From positions 17,376,677 through 17,440,676 of the forward strand of contig JAJEKV010000011.1 in assembly GCA_021234155.1 (NCBI GenBank): a stretch of 64,000 nt of DNA, written 5' to 3'. The notes under the pieces are model-generated. The model was given only the letters and a program-made list of their open reading frames with translations. It had not been told where the DNA came from and made no database searches. Both the position numbers and the translations under genes were made by a program. The stretch comes from Isoetes taiwanensis. Its lineage: Eukaryota > Streptophyta > Lycopodiopsida > Isoetales > Isoetaceae. Below, piece by piece: positions 45,490 through 58,071 of the stretch; the stretch's first letter is position 1, and every line of letters begins with the position of its first letter.

Positions 45490-47320
45490 AATGATGTTGG
45501 TTTGTTTAAAAAACGCCTCCCCCAAAAAAAGTTATTTTATTAAATATGAAAATAGCAGAACCAGAAGATCCTGGCCATCCAAATCAAAAGTCCTAAAAGA
45601 AAGCTCAAATGGGAAGATCCTAGCCATAAAGGTGCGCCATATTAGGGGCCCTGTTCCGATACCGGGCACCCTCGCTTAGGTGGATTTTTTTTTTTTATTG
45701 TGGAATGTCTGTATTCTTGGCCGAAGTTCTTTGCAGTTTGAGCCCAAATGGTCGGTTGAGAAATCCGGTTCGCAGAGATGTGTTCATGCTCAAATGGCTG
45801 CGTGTTTCTATTTCTCTGTTTCTAAGACTAGTTAGCAAGCAACGTAATTGATGGTTCATGCAAGGCTTATAAGCATGTTTCTCATATATGTTGGCAATGG
45901 AAAAGCCCGAATACCGATGATGATTTCCATTTAAAGGATGAGGGTCATTTTTGTAGCAGATGTTATAAAGAATACAACGGCATTCCGAGTCTGTTGTGAA
46001 GCATCTTTGACGCTTAGAAATGGTTTGGCTTGTCTGCAAGATCTGGGAGAATGGCACCTAGATGTCCAAATAGAAGTATTTTCTTCATGCGAAAGGTTGA
46101 AGCTGCAAAATAGATGCTGATGCATGTGGCCCTCCCGTCAAACAAGTTTGATCTGCTACTTTGAGAATAAAGAATAGAGCAAGATTTTATTTTGTATTTC
46201 TATCCTTCAAATAGTTTCTTTGAGTTGTGCAATTAGAGTTGTCAAGTAATATGTTTGTTAGAAATAAAGGTTGTTTGACTTACATTAAACGATAAGCTCT
46301 TATGAGCTTTTTTTAGTATTGTATTTTGTGTTGTGTTGAAATGGTTTAAATTCTCAGCTGTCATTACTTCTCAAGAAAAGTAAGTATTGAAAATGGTAAA
46401 TGGATTTTAAGGCACTGTAATAATCAAGATTACATAGTTGAATATGGGAGACCCCAATACAGTGGTGTCGTACAGTAAGAGTTTTTTGGGATAATATAGA
46501 AACTTGTTGGTCGCTTAGTTTGCTTGCTGGAGGCATGCTTGCTATGGCATTATTGGTTATCTTTATTTCTCTTGTCCTATTTCCTTGATTGTTTGTTGTG
46601 CCCTATATGCTGGTACAAAATTGCTAGTTAGCAGGCTTGCCTAACCTCCCCTACAACAATTTTTTGCAATTCTACCTTGTCCACTTGTTCTTCCACATCA
46701 GCTAAATGCATTCCAAGCCGTTTGATTTCCTTATTTTCAAATCTAGGGTTGTAGAAATTATAAAAAACCAAGAAAATAAGAGGAAGCAGGCCGTGTCGAT
46801 CGTCTTGCACCTCTGATTTCCAGTTCTTCCATTGTGATGAATCCTCAGTTGCGCCGAAACCTTTTCTCATGGCATTCCTTAACGTACAAATACCAAGAAA
46901 ATTCATTCTTCACCCTATTTTTAGCATCCCCTAGTTAGCCGCTCTTTAAACAAAGGTTGCCTCAAATCGATTCTGGAGCTCTAGAGGCCTTCGTCTACAA
47001 CTAGTAAGTCATTTTTTCTTTTTTTGCACTGATCTGTAGCAATTTTAAAATATCTTGTTTGCTTCTTCTAGTCCATTTGGAGGCCTACTAAGTTTTCATC
47101 TTACACTCTGGAGCTCTGTCACTTTATTTTTTTCTTTGATAATTGCTTCATTGTTGCTTTAAAAGGACTGAAGGACAATGCATTGCAAAGATCTTTATTT
47201 GTTTATTTGATTGCATTCATGTGGCAGTTTACATGCAGCTAATGCTTCTGGAAAACAAAACAAGGATGCCAATTTCTTGTGTGGATGGCCACTCTTATTT
47301 GTGCAGTCTCCTCCAGCCGA
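45490..47320. other. non-coding stretch, no gene recognised
   Basis: Several short ORFs without recognisable content. Confidence 0.4.
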
Positions 47321-47324
47321 AAAT

Positions 47325-47658
47325 TGATATGGTCTATGGGGTGTGGGATAAAGCCTGGAAAGGTTGGGGCCCATTGGAATAACGATTTCCTTGAAGGATC
47401 CACCTTTCTGATGTGTTGGTTATCACTAGAGGTGCTAGTGCGTAACATTTGGTATAAGAGCCAAGGTTCAATCCTCGTGGCAACATTGATGTGTTCCACA
47501 TGCTTGAGGGCAAGCATCTCGAGGAAGGGGAGGAATTGATATGGTCTATGGGGTATGGGATAAAGCCTAGAAAGGTTGGGGCCCATTGGATAATGATTTC
47601 CTTGAAGGATCCGCCCTTTTGATGTGTTGGTTATCACTAGAGGTGCTAGTGCGTAACA
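47325..47658 (+). mobile_element. TRIM (terminal-repeat retrotransposon in miniature), 334 bp
   Basis: Two direct repeats of 123 and 122 bp (47325-47447, 47537-47658) start TGATATGGTCTATGGGG and end GTGCGTAACA. Right after the first is TGGTATAAGAGCC (47450-47462), a tRNA-Met-type primer-binding site with one change. Right before the second is GAGGAAGGGGAGGAAT, a polypurine tract (47521-47536). The 89-bp interior codes for nothing. Flanks AAAAT and AAAAC match 4 of 5, fitting a 5-bp target duplication. TRIMs move by using enzymes from other LTR elements. Confidence 0.85.
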
Positions 47659-47659
47659 A

Positions 47660-50600
47660 AAACCAGTTGTACATACACTCTTCCAGTTACATTGTTACAA
47701 TAGTGCTTTGCATAAAGCTTAATAGGGTTTTATAAAGTTCCCAAGCATGTAATAGTATTTTACAATAAGGCACTATGAACTTATTAACGGACAAATCCAT
47801 CTTTGCTTATAAGCTAAGGTATTTTCTTGAACCACATTGTATGATCTCTGCCAGTTCCTTTTAAGTTCTTGATCGAAGTAGCATTGGTTCCTTCTATCGC
47901 CATATCCATCAACCTGATTCCGTGACGATTTGGGTCTGGGCCAAGCTTTCAAGAATAGCATACTGGCATCTTGCATTATGTTGGAAGCAGAGATAATGTT
48001 CAAGTGTATTTCCTTAGCGTTTGGCAGCTGGTGCAACAGGTGGGCATGCAAATCCTAGAATTGCAATACCTAACAAGGTCCTGAGACTTTATGTGTAGGT
48101 TCCTGCAGCTAGATATTTCATAAACACAATTTCTTATTGTGGATCTGAGATGTTTTTGCCAAAAGTTTGTGCCTTTGAAGCATCTAGACAAGCTGGAAGG
48201 ATGTAAGTAGGACCTCATTTAATTGTGGAGACGAGAGTATATGTTACAAGGCTTTATTTAAGTTTCTTTTATGTTGGGTTTTGGTTCCTCAGACATTTTC
48301 CTTACATATTAGACATTTTCCTTCCAGCTCCTTCAATAATTTAGTCTTTTATACCATGTTTTTTTGGTTGGTGGCTCTCTTGCTTATTGCTTCTTTGCCA
48401 TTATATCAATAGCAAAATGATTGCAGCAGGGTTTAGTACAGCTCAGGCAGGGTTTAGTATCTCCTACCAAATCGAAATGTTATCCACCATGGTTTGTTAG
48501 TCTTCTAGTTGGCCATCTTTTTGTTGCAAGCCATCGTACTCCTCCATAGATACCACAAGACCACTAATCTCCACATGTTCGAAATGGTCATCCAAGTACA
48601 AAGTATTTTGATCTTTGCTCTCAAATAATCGTGCAAAGAGGAATTTCCATAAACAGTAACTTAAGCTTGAATGAGTAGGTGACAGTTCCGGCCTTGATAC
48701 TATGCCAGGAATTCCTTGCACAATTCCTTGTACAGTGAAGGGTTAAATATGCCAAGCTGCATTCGAGTTGCAGGGAGTTTGAAGTTTTTGAAGTTGAATA
48801 AAGACATAAACCTTATTTTTTTATTAACTGAATTCAATCTCAACCTTAGAGAAAGATTTTGCTTTTGTCTATGGCCATGGAGCATATCTTTGCAGTTATA
48901 TTTGTTGTTTTTCGTACTGAATTGATTAACTGTATATTCTAGGCGTAGATAATTGGTCATATGTTATAGAAACTTCTTCTTCTACTCATTGCTTCTTGAT
49001 ATAACTCCCAACTCCTTATTTGGGAGTCATATCATACAATAAGTTTCTTAGGTTTTCTTCGATTTTTACGGTTTCAATTGGTTTTTATTTTTTATGCACA
49101 TTCTAGTTCGCTACAAATGCGCCCTAACTGTACATGATCGGATGTAATATTTGGTCTCGTAGTCCTTAGCAGTATCCAGTAGATGTTAATAAAATCTCTC
49201 TCTTTTATGACTTTGAATATTCTTTATTTCATTATCTCGTTGCAGGTTACATCTGTAGGTTTAAATACTGAATGGGGGAAAGTCAACAACTATAATTGAT
49301 GGTTTCAATGAAGAGACACCTTTGCAGGTAGAGCATTTTCTCATAGGCAACGTAGAGAGGTCTTATTAAATTTTGATTCAGATCTTAAATGGCATGAGAA
49401 TCTCATTTAAGATTAGGCAACATTGAAATACACATATTGAAATCTTTATAACTTTGGAGATTGTGATTTATGCAGGCATGTCTGAGGAAAGTGGCAACAT
49501 TGATAGGAAAAATTGCCTTGCGAAAAGTGGCATTCATACGAAAAATTGGCCTGTCTGTGGCGATTCTTAATGCTTTTTGTGTGGTAAATTCTCTATAGCA
49601 TTTGTTAACCATTGTGAGAAATTAATTTCATAAGCATCACGACTTGGGTTTCCTTTTTCAAGTACTTTAGTACAAGCTATAGCAGTAAGATGAAGGCCAT
49701 TGAGGTTCTAAGCAGTATTGTAGACATTTTGTCTGTGGCAGTAAGACTGCTATGCTTTTATGCATATGTTTTCGGTACTGTATATTTTAACAAAACTTGA
49801 CACACATTACCTTTTTTCTTATATTTGAATTCGTTTCGCCATTTATCTAAATATGGCATGTGATTATGAGAATTAAAGGATGGTTTGTGGATTTATACGG
49901 AACATCCGAAGACCTAATCTATTTACGGCTACTAGTATTAGATTTAGGTTCTTAACATACCTGCATATTAACTTGGTTTTTACAGGATGTCACTCGGTAT
50001 CTATGTTGCGTCCTATAACTGAATATTACTACACTCCAAGGTAGATGGTTGAACAACACTAATCTGAAGCACATCATATTGGGATCATGTGTAAGCTTGT
50101 GATTGGCTCTATCAAAACATTTTGCTAACTGGTGGTCATCAGCTCGCAAGTCATAGTTATTGTTGGGTACTGTGATAAAGGAGGTGCAAAACACACAAGT
50201 TTTCCAATGCTCACTGGATCCTTGAAGATAACAAGTCAAATTGTACATTTTTCAAATGCAATTGGAAGATATGAATATCTCATAGTCGTATTGATATATT
50301 GTGTTCTAATTTGTGGTTTTTTCTGCATCATAGCTCGTGTGCAATGATCCAAGTATGTTTATTACACTCTCATTTGGGCGACATTAGTATAAGATGGTTG
50401 TCGCTAATGAGTGTCCACACTTTAGACTATATGCCAAATTGCATGCATTACATTTGGAGTCTCTACAAGACATACTTAAGGATGATCACAAACATTTCAC
50501 ACAAACACTACCACTAGGATCCAAAAAACACGAACATCAATATATACACAGCTAGAAGCCACTACCCGAAACATCAATGTATACTGCCGCTAGATCAAAA

Positions 50601-50680
50601 CGTAGAGGATAAAATAGTCCACTAAGCAAAAACACCTATAAATAGTACTCCAATATTGTTAATGATTTGGGTACCTAATG
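47660..50680. other. non-coding stretch, no gene recognised
   Basis: It holds weak ORFs only. One at 50132-50347 ends in a hydrophobic segment (EYLIVVLIYCVLICGFFCII) that would cross a membrane, but there is no support for a gene. Confidence 0.4.
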
Positions 50681-50689
50681 CTGGAAACT

Positions 50690-50820
50690 TAGCAAAGACC
50701 ATTTCACAGAGCCGATATTTTGAAGGTCTTGTGGAACCCCAAGTGCTTGCAAGTGCTGTCAAAGAAGCTCGCGGGGTACTGTATCAAAAGCAGAAGTGAA
50801 ATCCACAAAGCATATACAAA
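50690..50820 (-). mobile_element. LINE reverse transcriptase fragment
   Basis: On the minus strand it reads CFVDFTSAFDTVPRELL, a TGA (usually Trp), then QHLQALGVPQDLQNIGSVKW. The DF..AFDTVPR..L block is motif A of LINE reverse transcriptases, which includes a catalytic Asp. Only about 40 residues remain. Confidence 0.7.
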
Positions 50821-50844
50821 AATTTGATGCATGCCAGGGTGGCG

Positions 50845-51230
50845 TACAATGCTATGGATCTATACAAGACAATAACATTACTCGTTTAGAAAGGCCGTCC
50901 TTAAGCAATAGAAGACTATTTAGCTATTGATATGAGAAAAGAATACTCTCTAACTTTCCAACACCTTCTTGAAGTTCCTAGCGGCTTACACGCCTAGGAC
51001 GACAAATCATTGAACCTAAATTAAAGGAGAAAAAAACAAGAACAGATCGACGAAATAAATGAAAACCAACACTGTCATATATCCTACTTAATTATATGGT
51101 CTAGATAGTTAGGAAGATCCTTAACAACTTATATCCACATAAATTTGAATCCAAAATAAAATCCAATTCTGATTTTATTTTGTTACTAAGAATTTAAAAA
51201 GAATATGCCAAAAGAATATGTCAAAAGGCA
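50845..51230. repeat. direct repeat, copy 1
   Basis: ATTACTC-TT-AGAAA-G-CGTCCTTAAGCA through AAAGAATATG-CAAAAGG recurs at 52318-52770 with insertions. It includes CCTACTTAATTATATGGTCTAGA. The stretch 51231-51555 holds nothing recognisable. Confidence 0.75.
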
Positions 51231-51559
51231 ACATCATCGAGGATATATATCAAAAGATTTTAAACCCGCTTCATGAAGATAAAATAACTTTATGCTCTTC
51301 CTGCTCACCAGCAGTATAAGGATTAATTAGCATGTTACAAGCAGTGCAGGTTGATGTAAGGTGCATACTACCATTGCACTCTACTAATCTTTGGGCTAGG
51401 CCAATGCTAACTTAGAGTTCTATTGTTGAATGGGATACATAACCTGCTAGAGATAATTCTTTAAGAACAAATCTAACACTCATCCATTCTATAGAGATTA
51501 ACATCCATTGACGAAGATACAACAAAGAAAAGTTTAATGCAAGTGGAGGCTTGGAAATT

Positions 51560-52037
51560 GAGTTAAAAGCGAGGGAAGCATTGGAGTGCCTGGGATTGGG
51601 TCAGGGCTCTGTTTCAGGTGAGATTGAATAGCCAACAATTGCTGCTTCATGTATATCCTGGTACTTGGCCGCTCGTACGGCAGCAAGCCTTGCATCTGTG
51701 CGTGGCTTGGTTGGTGTGGTTGATTTGGAAGCAGCGGCGGTTGTGGATCTTTCAGGGGATTCAGCAGCCTGCAGCCTCTCTGATTCCTCGACTCAGGTAC
51801 AAGCTATTTCAAAGCTTTTTGGTGTTCCCGGGATTAGTAGAGCGGAAGTTTTCCATTTGGCGGGACTTCTTGGGTGTGGTAGATGGTGATGGCCAGTTTG
51901 TACAGCAGTAGAGTTGCAGTTGTTGTGGAGTGTCGAGGTATCACTGTCTCTTTGGGGCAGTTCTCCTTCCTCCTCACTTGCTTTGTAACATTACCATTCT
52001 TTTAATATATTGCTGACACAGTTCTTCAAAAAAAAAA
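51560..52037 (+). mobile_element. LINE C-terminal end with A-rich tail
   Basis: The frame before and after 51618 reads WDWVRALFQVRLNSQQLLLH, then HLCVAWLVWLIWKQRRLWIF and FPGLVERKFSIWRDFLGV. A Trp-rich WL-W-IW--R---F block near the end is common in plant LINE proteins. A stop follows at 51909, then about 115 bases of 3' sequence and an A-run at 52027-52037. Confidence 0.5.
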
Positions 52038-52317
52038 CTTCACAATGAAAAAGTTTGGACTTAGTAGGTAAGGCATATACAAATATTGTATACGGCGCAT
52101 ATACATATATAAGGTCACTTTTGGCTTCTTTGGGGTTCCTACCTTACTAGTTAATTGTTTTACATGTAAAGATCACATAGAGAGCAAAATTAATAATAAA
52201 AAGGCAACTACAAAGACTCCTTCTAGTTGCGATGAAGGTGTGTGAACAAAATCCTTTCTTGACTTGCAGGCTGCCATTGTCCCCTAAAGTGCCATTAGCA
52301 CAACAGTAGGATAGAGT

Positions 52318-52770
52318 ATACAATGCTCTTGATCCAAGACATTAACATTACTCATTGAGAAAAGTCGTTCTCAAGCATTAGAAGACTATTTACGTGTTGA
52401 TATGGGAAACAATTTATAGGGCCGATCGCGACTTACGGCTTGCTAATACCTATTAAAATATCACCATTTATCATATTGAAAAGAAAGAATTGTCTCCAAC
52501 TTTCCAACACATTCTCCAAGTTCCTAACGGCTTACTCTCCTAGGATGACGAATCATTGAATCTGAATTGAAGGAGAAGAAAACAAGAGCAGATCGATGAG
52601 ATAAATGAAAACCAACATCATCACATGCCCTACTTAATTATATGGTCTAGAGTCTTAACAACTCATATCCACCCAAACTTGAATCTAAAATAGAATTCAA
52701 TTCTAATTTTATTTTGTTATTAGAATTTAAAAAACATATGCCAAAAGAATATGTCAAAAGGGAACAACTG
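52318..52770. repeat. direct repeat, copy 2
   Basis: Partner of 50845-51230, about 1.5 kb away, with an extra AT-rich block at about 52400-52490. Confidence 0.75.
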
Positions 52771-53213
52771 GAAGATGAAGCAATCCCCCAAAGGGGAAAA
52801 CACATTGTAGGATGCAAGCTCTCCATAGATGTATTGGTCTTGTTCGAGGCCACACCTTTTCTTCGATATTATTTAACAATACTCAATACCCTTTAACAAT
52901 AATCAAAACCTTTATTTGTCATTCAAAAAATGCATATTTGTCTCAAATTAGGCCCCATTTTTACCAGATGGAATTGCCAAGATGGTACTCAAGCATATTT
53001 TGAGCCCAAACATGGCATTACACTTGGGGTATAATTCCTTTTTTGCAACAACGTATTTCCAACATTACAACATGTCATTCTTTATTGGAGCAGAGAAACT
53101 AAACTGTTCAAACAAAATATTTGTCATATTTATCCTCCGGCTTGATGACAAGAAGTATTTACGAGTTGCACAAACTAAGTTCCTGTTTCTCAAAGAGAAA
53201 TCTCCTTGTGAAA

Positions 53214-53549
53214 TTACAGGTCCTTAACAGCAAGGCGAGAAGCAATTGCAGAGTGATACATCGTATCATGCCAACTATCCACTGCTCGCATCTCCTTTCG
53301 CAACCTCCGTGCTTTTTCATGTGTAAATCCCATGCTTTTCCTTAAATTTGGACTGTAAATCTCTATTCCTTGCTGCTGAAACCCTGGTTCTGTACTTACA
53401 ATCGTCTTATTATTGTACCACTTTTGAATTGCAAAACTGAATCCATTGCAGTGGCTTAAATTTGTTATATTGGACGCAGAATTCTTCTGGAGATTCAGAT
53501 TGTCAAAATTGCTAGCAAGACAAAAGGGGGAGATGAATTTCGTTGCCAT
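53214..53549 (-). CDS. conserved 111-aa protein of unknown function, copy 2
   Basis: The ATG at 53549 (MATKFISPFCLASNFDNLNL) gives 111 residues, the same as copy 1. The frame stays open upstream to 53690 because of an extra 16 bases next to the start. That extension is not conserved in frame, so I prefer the ATG at 53549. The C-terminus GFTHEKARRLRKEMRAVDSW, HDTMYHSAIASRLAVKDL differs from copy 1 only by Arg for His. Two open copies with a near-identical C-terminal half suggest that this part is kept by selection. Confidence 0.55.
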   Translation of the reverse strand: MATKFISPFCLASNFDNLNLQKNSASNITNLSHCNGFSFAIQKWYNNKTIVSTEPGFQQQGIEIYSPNLRKSMGFTHEKARRLRKEMRAVDSWHDTMYHSAIASRLAVKDL

Positions 53550-53699
53550 AAATTTCGTCACTATAACAGGGTCTCGGATGAATAAGTAAATCCCAAAGTT
53601 TTGATTGTGGCATTGCAGAGCAGAGCTTTTAAATGATGAATGTGTCCAAAGGACATAGCATAGGAATGTGAAGTGTGGCTTACTTACCAATGAACACGT

Positions 53700-54880
53700 T
53701 TACAACGTTGGCGCGCCAGGTCAGCATTCTACCACACCTCAAACTTGACATGCTCCACTGGACGAGTGAGGAGCTGTTGACAAGCCAGTTATTGCATGGA
53801 TAGGCAATGCATACCTCTACCACACAATTCTCCATCAGAAATGAGCTGACCAAAACATGTATAACATGGTAATATTGAATGGCTACATAATTCAGGTCCC
53901 CCACGACTGACTTTGCTATAATACAATCTAGACACAACTATTGTTTGGAAATTCTAAGGGATCCTTACAAGCCACAAAATTTAGCTCAGTATTTTCATGA
54001 TGTAAAATAGAGGTTCATTTTTAGAAGATAGCTGGTTAGATTTGTAAACAAGTTGGATAACTTGTAAGACGTGTTACCTTTTAGGAGCAAAATTTTGCCG
54101 GATCACGCGCCCAACTCTTGGCTAATTTTCAAATGTGAACATACTAAGTGATGTTCGATGATGCACGTTGGATGTATTCTTTTGAACATTATATTACATG
54201 CATCCACATGTTTATACTTATAGTACATCACCTTGTTAGAATGAGAAATCATGGGATCTCTTTCATTTTACAAGAATCTCATCCTGTTCTTGCCTGAAAG
54301 GTCGGAAGAAGAAATATAATAATCTAAGAATGCACACAATCTAATATGTAATTCCTGTTATATAGACAAGAAGTAATTATCAAAATATCAATAAACTCTT
54401 CTATATAAACTCTTCAAAAAACATTCTGCCATTTTTTGAATCAGGAAACTACACCATAGGAAGGATCTATTCCTTTCTTTTGTTGCAACCACTTGAAACA
54501 ACTTTAACAGAAATTCAAATTAAAGAAAGAGAATACAAGAAGCTACCTTGAGCACTGAAGATATTCTGGAAGGCAAAAAAAAGCTCGGGTACACCTTTGT
54601 GCTTATCTATCATGATATACAGCCCGGTATTCTTTACCACTAAGCATGGTTTAAGAATAGTAATCCTAAAACTGTCGGAAGAGGCGTCTGCGCAGTAAAG
54701 CTTACCTCCACTACTGCCTTACAACTGCAGATGATTTTACAGCAGAGATGATGGCCAAACCCTAAAACTTATTCCCTGGACTTAAAACCCCCTATTTTAA
54801 ATCGCAAAAAATATTTTTTGGCATTAGATTAGTGCTGACACATTCCCCACTCCCATCACCCAACAACCTGTGTAGTAGAG
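53700..54880. other. intergenic part of the duplicated segment, copy 2
   Basis: Contains the decayed counterpart (about 54545-54650) of the exon at 43736-43840 and an AT-rich insertion-like block (about 53990-54370). No intact gene. Confidence 0.45.
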
Positions 54881-54884
54881 AGCC

Positions 54885-54892
54885 TATAAATT
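54885..54892 (+). promoter_or_regulatory. TATA box of glycine-rich protein gene, copy 2
   Basis: TATAAATT in the same context as at 44027, conserved between the duplicates. Confidence 0.5.
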
Positions 54893-54924
54893 GGAGGACA
54901 ATGTTTGTCCATTGTCAAGTCGAA

Positions 54925-56132
54925 ATGGGGCGCATTTGGTCTATATTGCTCTTCTTCACCTTGGTATTCACACTAGCTATTGCTTCAACTGCTAATCATC
55001 AAGAACATGAAGCGAAGTTGGACGTGCATGCGTTGAACCATGAGCCTACCTATGATCATAGAGGTGGTTACGGTGGTCATGGTGGAGGCCATGGTGCTAG
55101 GCATGGTGAAGAAAATGAAGCAAAGTTGGATGTTTAGCCACAAAATCACGAGCCAAGTTTCTTGACACCTCATTACCCCTACATGCCATGTCATCTTCAC
55201 ATTGCCAACTCATCACACCTACATGCCACATCACCATTTTCATACCCCTTTAAGGCCCAAAAAATAGAAAAGCTGGTTTTGCAAAAAAGATTCCACCATC
55301 ATGAAGAGCATCAAAAAAGATTCCTTTAACAAAAAAGAAATTCCAAAAATTCCCATTTAGGCCTTCAAATATGATTTCTTGGGAATTGTGCCTGACCTTA
55401 TAGTGCAAAAGAAATGTTTCCTATCTACCCCCCCAAGCCTAGATTCCTTAGCCAATCACCCCCCGCCACGTGGTATATCCGGGCGTGTGGGGCGGTGGAG
55501 GTACCGAGGTCCACGTGGATATAACACGCAATTTATTAATAATATTGATTTTGTTTTTTGTTATATACACTGGTCTTCCTATATGAATCTAGCCTGTGGG
55601 ATATTTCGAAAGATTTGCCAAGAACCCTAATCTCTGGAAATGCCAAGATCCGGCAAATTTGCTTGAAGGAACCACCCAATCATGACCCTGAGCTGTTGGA
55701 TTGTCCTGTATGACACCAAGAATTCATCACATAAGCTAAAAAACAAAACTTTAGTCCTGATTGGCCAAGAACGGAGCTAAACAGGGGATTTGAAAAGGGG
55801 ATTTGTTCTCAGAGAAAATTTCGAGGGCTTTGAGGCGAAAGACGGATCGATTGCTTTGAAGAAAGACAGGTTCATACATCTGGAGCTTGAATCTGCCTTC
55901 CAAACATGAGATTTTGCATGAATATATGGATGGAGGTGGTTATGGTGGTCATGGTGGTGGAGGTCGTGACGGTAGTTGCGGTGGAGGCCATATTACTGAA
56001 GGCTGCAAAGTAATGGAAATGGATGGTCCACGAGGCCTAGGATACGGCTCTGGTTTCAGACCTAGATATGGCTCTGGTTTTAATCCTAGCTATGGCCATC
56101 ATGGACGTGATGGTCCTAACAGTCACAACTGA
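54925..56132 (+). pseudogene. secreted glycine-rich protein, copy 2 (stop and 0.77-kb insertion)
   Basis: The start MGRIWSILLFFTLVFTLAIA is a complete signal peptide, followed by STANHQEHEAKLDV and NHEPTYDHRGGYGGHGGGHG. A TAG at 55135-55137 (CAG in copy 1) ends the frame. At 55155-55923 an unrelated sequence interrupts the gene. The tail resumes as DGGGYGGHGGGGRDGSCGGG, then CKVMEMDGPRGLGYGSGFRP and YGHHGRDGPNSHN to the stop at 56130-56132. The N-terminal 70 residues could still be secreted as a short peptide. Confidence 0.7.
55155..55923. mobile_element. insertion of unknown type in the glycine-rich gene
   Basis: It is absent from copy 1, where CACGAGCC continues directly into TACCTATATAGGTGGAGG. 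No inverted ends or target duplication could be found. It might also be the ancestral intron-like state. It has C-rich stretches (TACCCCCCCAAGCC) and a CCACGTGG motif near 55468. Confidence 0.4.
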
Positions 56133-56134
56133 AA

Positions 56135-56785
56135 CACTTTCTATAGTGAAATATAATGAGTGACCAAGCCATATGTGTACTTATAGTCTGGAACAATCTG
56201 TTGTAAAATGTAAAAATCAATCTATGGCTATGTGAAAAGACATATTGTCTCTACATATATAAAGCAAGTTAGTTGTTTTTCTTTTTTCTTGTATCTTCCT
56301 AATATTTTCCGCCACAATCTAAACTTTTGTTTATATGCCACGTTTCTTTTCTTATACAATCTCCCCCAGCGGAATTGGATGCATGGGCGTTGGCAATGGC
56401 AGGGATGCTTGACATTTGAGCAAGCCAGAAGCTTATATAGCTTCTCCGCTACTATGACTGCAAGAGCTATGGTCGGGTACTCCCTCCCTCCGCAGTTGCA
56501 GGAGCTCCAATCAAATGAATTTCTCTCGACTTTGTGCTTTCTCAGAATAAACAAAAGATCAAAATTTTGTCTAGGCTCAGCGGTTTGAGCAAAAATGGGA
56601 AGGTCGAAGGATGTTATCATCTGATGAGGCATTACATGTGGGCGATCTGGCATAACCTAATAGACTTTCATTCTTTTTACTGATATGGACATTTTGATCG
56701 CATCAACAATGATTTAAATAAGGTTTGTTTTTTAAGAATCTATGAAGTGTGAATCTAGATGCTGCAGATCTTAAATAGCGTCGAT
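56135..56785. other. non-coding stretch, no gene recognised
   Basis: A GC-richer patch at 56365-56500 after a CCCCCAG acceptor-like site resembles an exon, but no frame is convincing. Confidence 0.35.
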
Positions 56786-57327
56786 TGTAAGCACTGGGGT
56801 CATGATGCCCACGCTTTGCCAGGACCCGAATTGCGGACCTAGCAGAAGAGATCCAGTCCTCGGCGCTCCAAATTCTCAAAAGACAATAGAGACCAGCACA
56901 CAACAATTGGAAGACGGCATCCGTTTGGCACACTTTGAAAGGCAACAGGAGAAGCGAGATCTTGTTGACCTGTGAGCTCGCGTGGACTCCCTCTTCACCA
57001 CCATAGAAACCATGACACATGATAGCCAGTGTGCTAAGTAGGAGACAATGGCAACCATCTCCCCCCTCCAGTCAGAAGTCGAGGAGGCCGCCACCACGGT
57101 GCGTAGTGTCCGGACCGCCTTCGAAGCGAGCTTGTCAAAGTTGAGAAGAGCAAGGTCGAGACACAGGACCAGGAGTTGCAGGGGCTCCGAGCAACTATCG
57201 CCCAACAAGGTAAGGGCCTCAATGCAGAAGCCCATTAACAATTGTGGCAATGTGCGCATGAATTGGCAAGGCAGCAGCAATTCTAATAGGAGCTGAGCTC
57301 TCGACTTCGAAAAGCAGAGGCTGCGCC

Positions 57328-58071
57328 ATGGGACATGGCAGATCCACATACCCGGCAGCCTGCAAGACGTCAACCAGGGCAACCCACTGCAACATCACCA
57401 AGATGCCCCATGCCACCACCACCCAGCACAGGCCACAACCCACACCCCCCACACTGCAAACAACGCCTGCTGCGGCAGCCAGCACGGGCCCGGCCGCCTC
57501 AGGGTTCCAGAAGCGGAGACGCAGGAGCCACAATGTAGTGGTGCACGGTCTGACAAAAGAAGCAGGAGAGCACGTCATCAACTGGCTCCAGACACAGATC
57601 TTAGTCCGGATGACATTCCATATACCCGTACACATTGTTAGGGCGAGCCGCCATGGAGCGCAACACCCTGACTGCCCTCCGGGGATCACTTTTACAATTA
57701 GAGACGCACAGGAGCGAGCAGCCATCCCATGCCAGGGTAGGCAGTTGAAGGGGACCGCCCTGTACATGGACCAAAATATGACTCTGGCACAACAGGAGGA
57801 CCGCAAACACGAGTTGGAGAAAGTGAGTGTTTGCAAAAAGGGAGGAGCAGCGAAACTGGTCCGAGGAAGAATGCAGATATTCTGGCCACCAAACGCTGAT
57901 GCAGGCACCTCGAACCCTCGAGGCCTTTCTGCTGGGACTCCTGTCGCACATCCTGCTCCAATGACCCCACCTGCCACTGCCACCGAGCCACATATTGCCT
58001 CCACCTCTACCACCACCACCCCTTGTGTCGCCTTCACCAGACCTACAGCTGTAGCTCCTGCTACCAAATAG
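57328..58071 (+). pseudogene. LINE ORF1-like protein
   Basis: An uninterrupted 247-codon frame. It is Pro/Thr/Ala-rich at both ends with a central NVVVHGL...HIVRAS...LKGTALYMDQ region. This matches RNA-binding ORF1 proteins that accompany LINE reverse transcriptases. The true start may lie upstream, where a coiled-coil region is out of frame. The flanking endonuclease is broken, so it is probably not functional. Confidence 0.6.

Larger units (their letters stand above)
52860..56130. repeat. segmental duplication, copy 2
   Basis: Partner of 42150-44540. It is longer because of AT-rich sequence at about 53990-54370 and an insertion at 55155-55923. Confidence 0.8.

Noticed and set aside
47239-47637. 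132-aa minus-strand ORF with internal peptide repeats
   Set aside because: The repeat comes from the two terminal repeats of the TRIM.
50132-50347. 71-aa ORF with a membrane-like segment
   Set aside because: No start context, homolog pattern or duplicate supports it.
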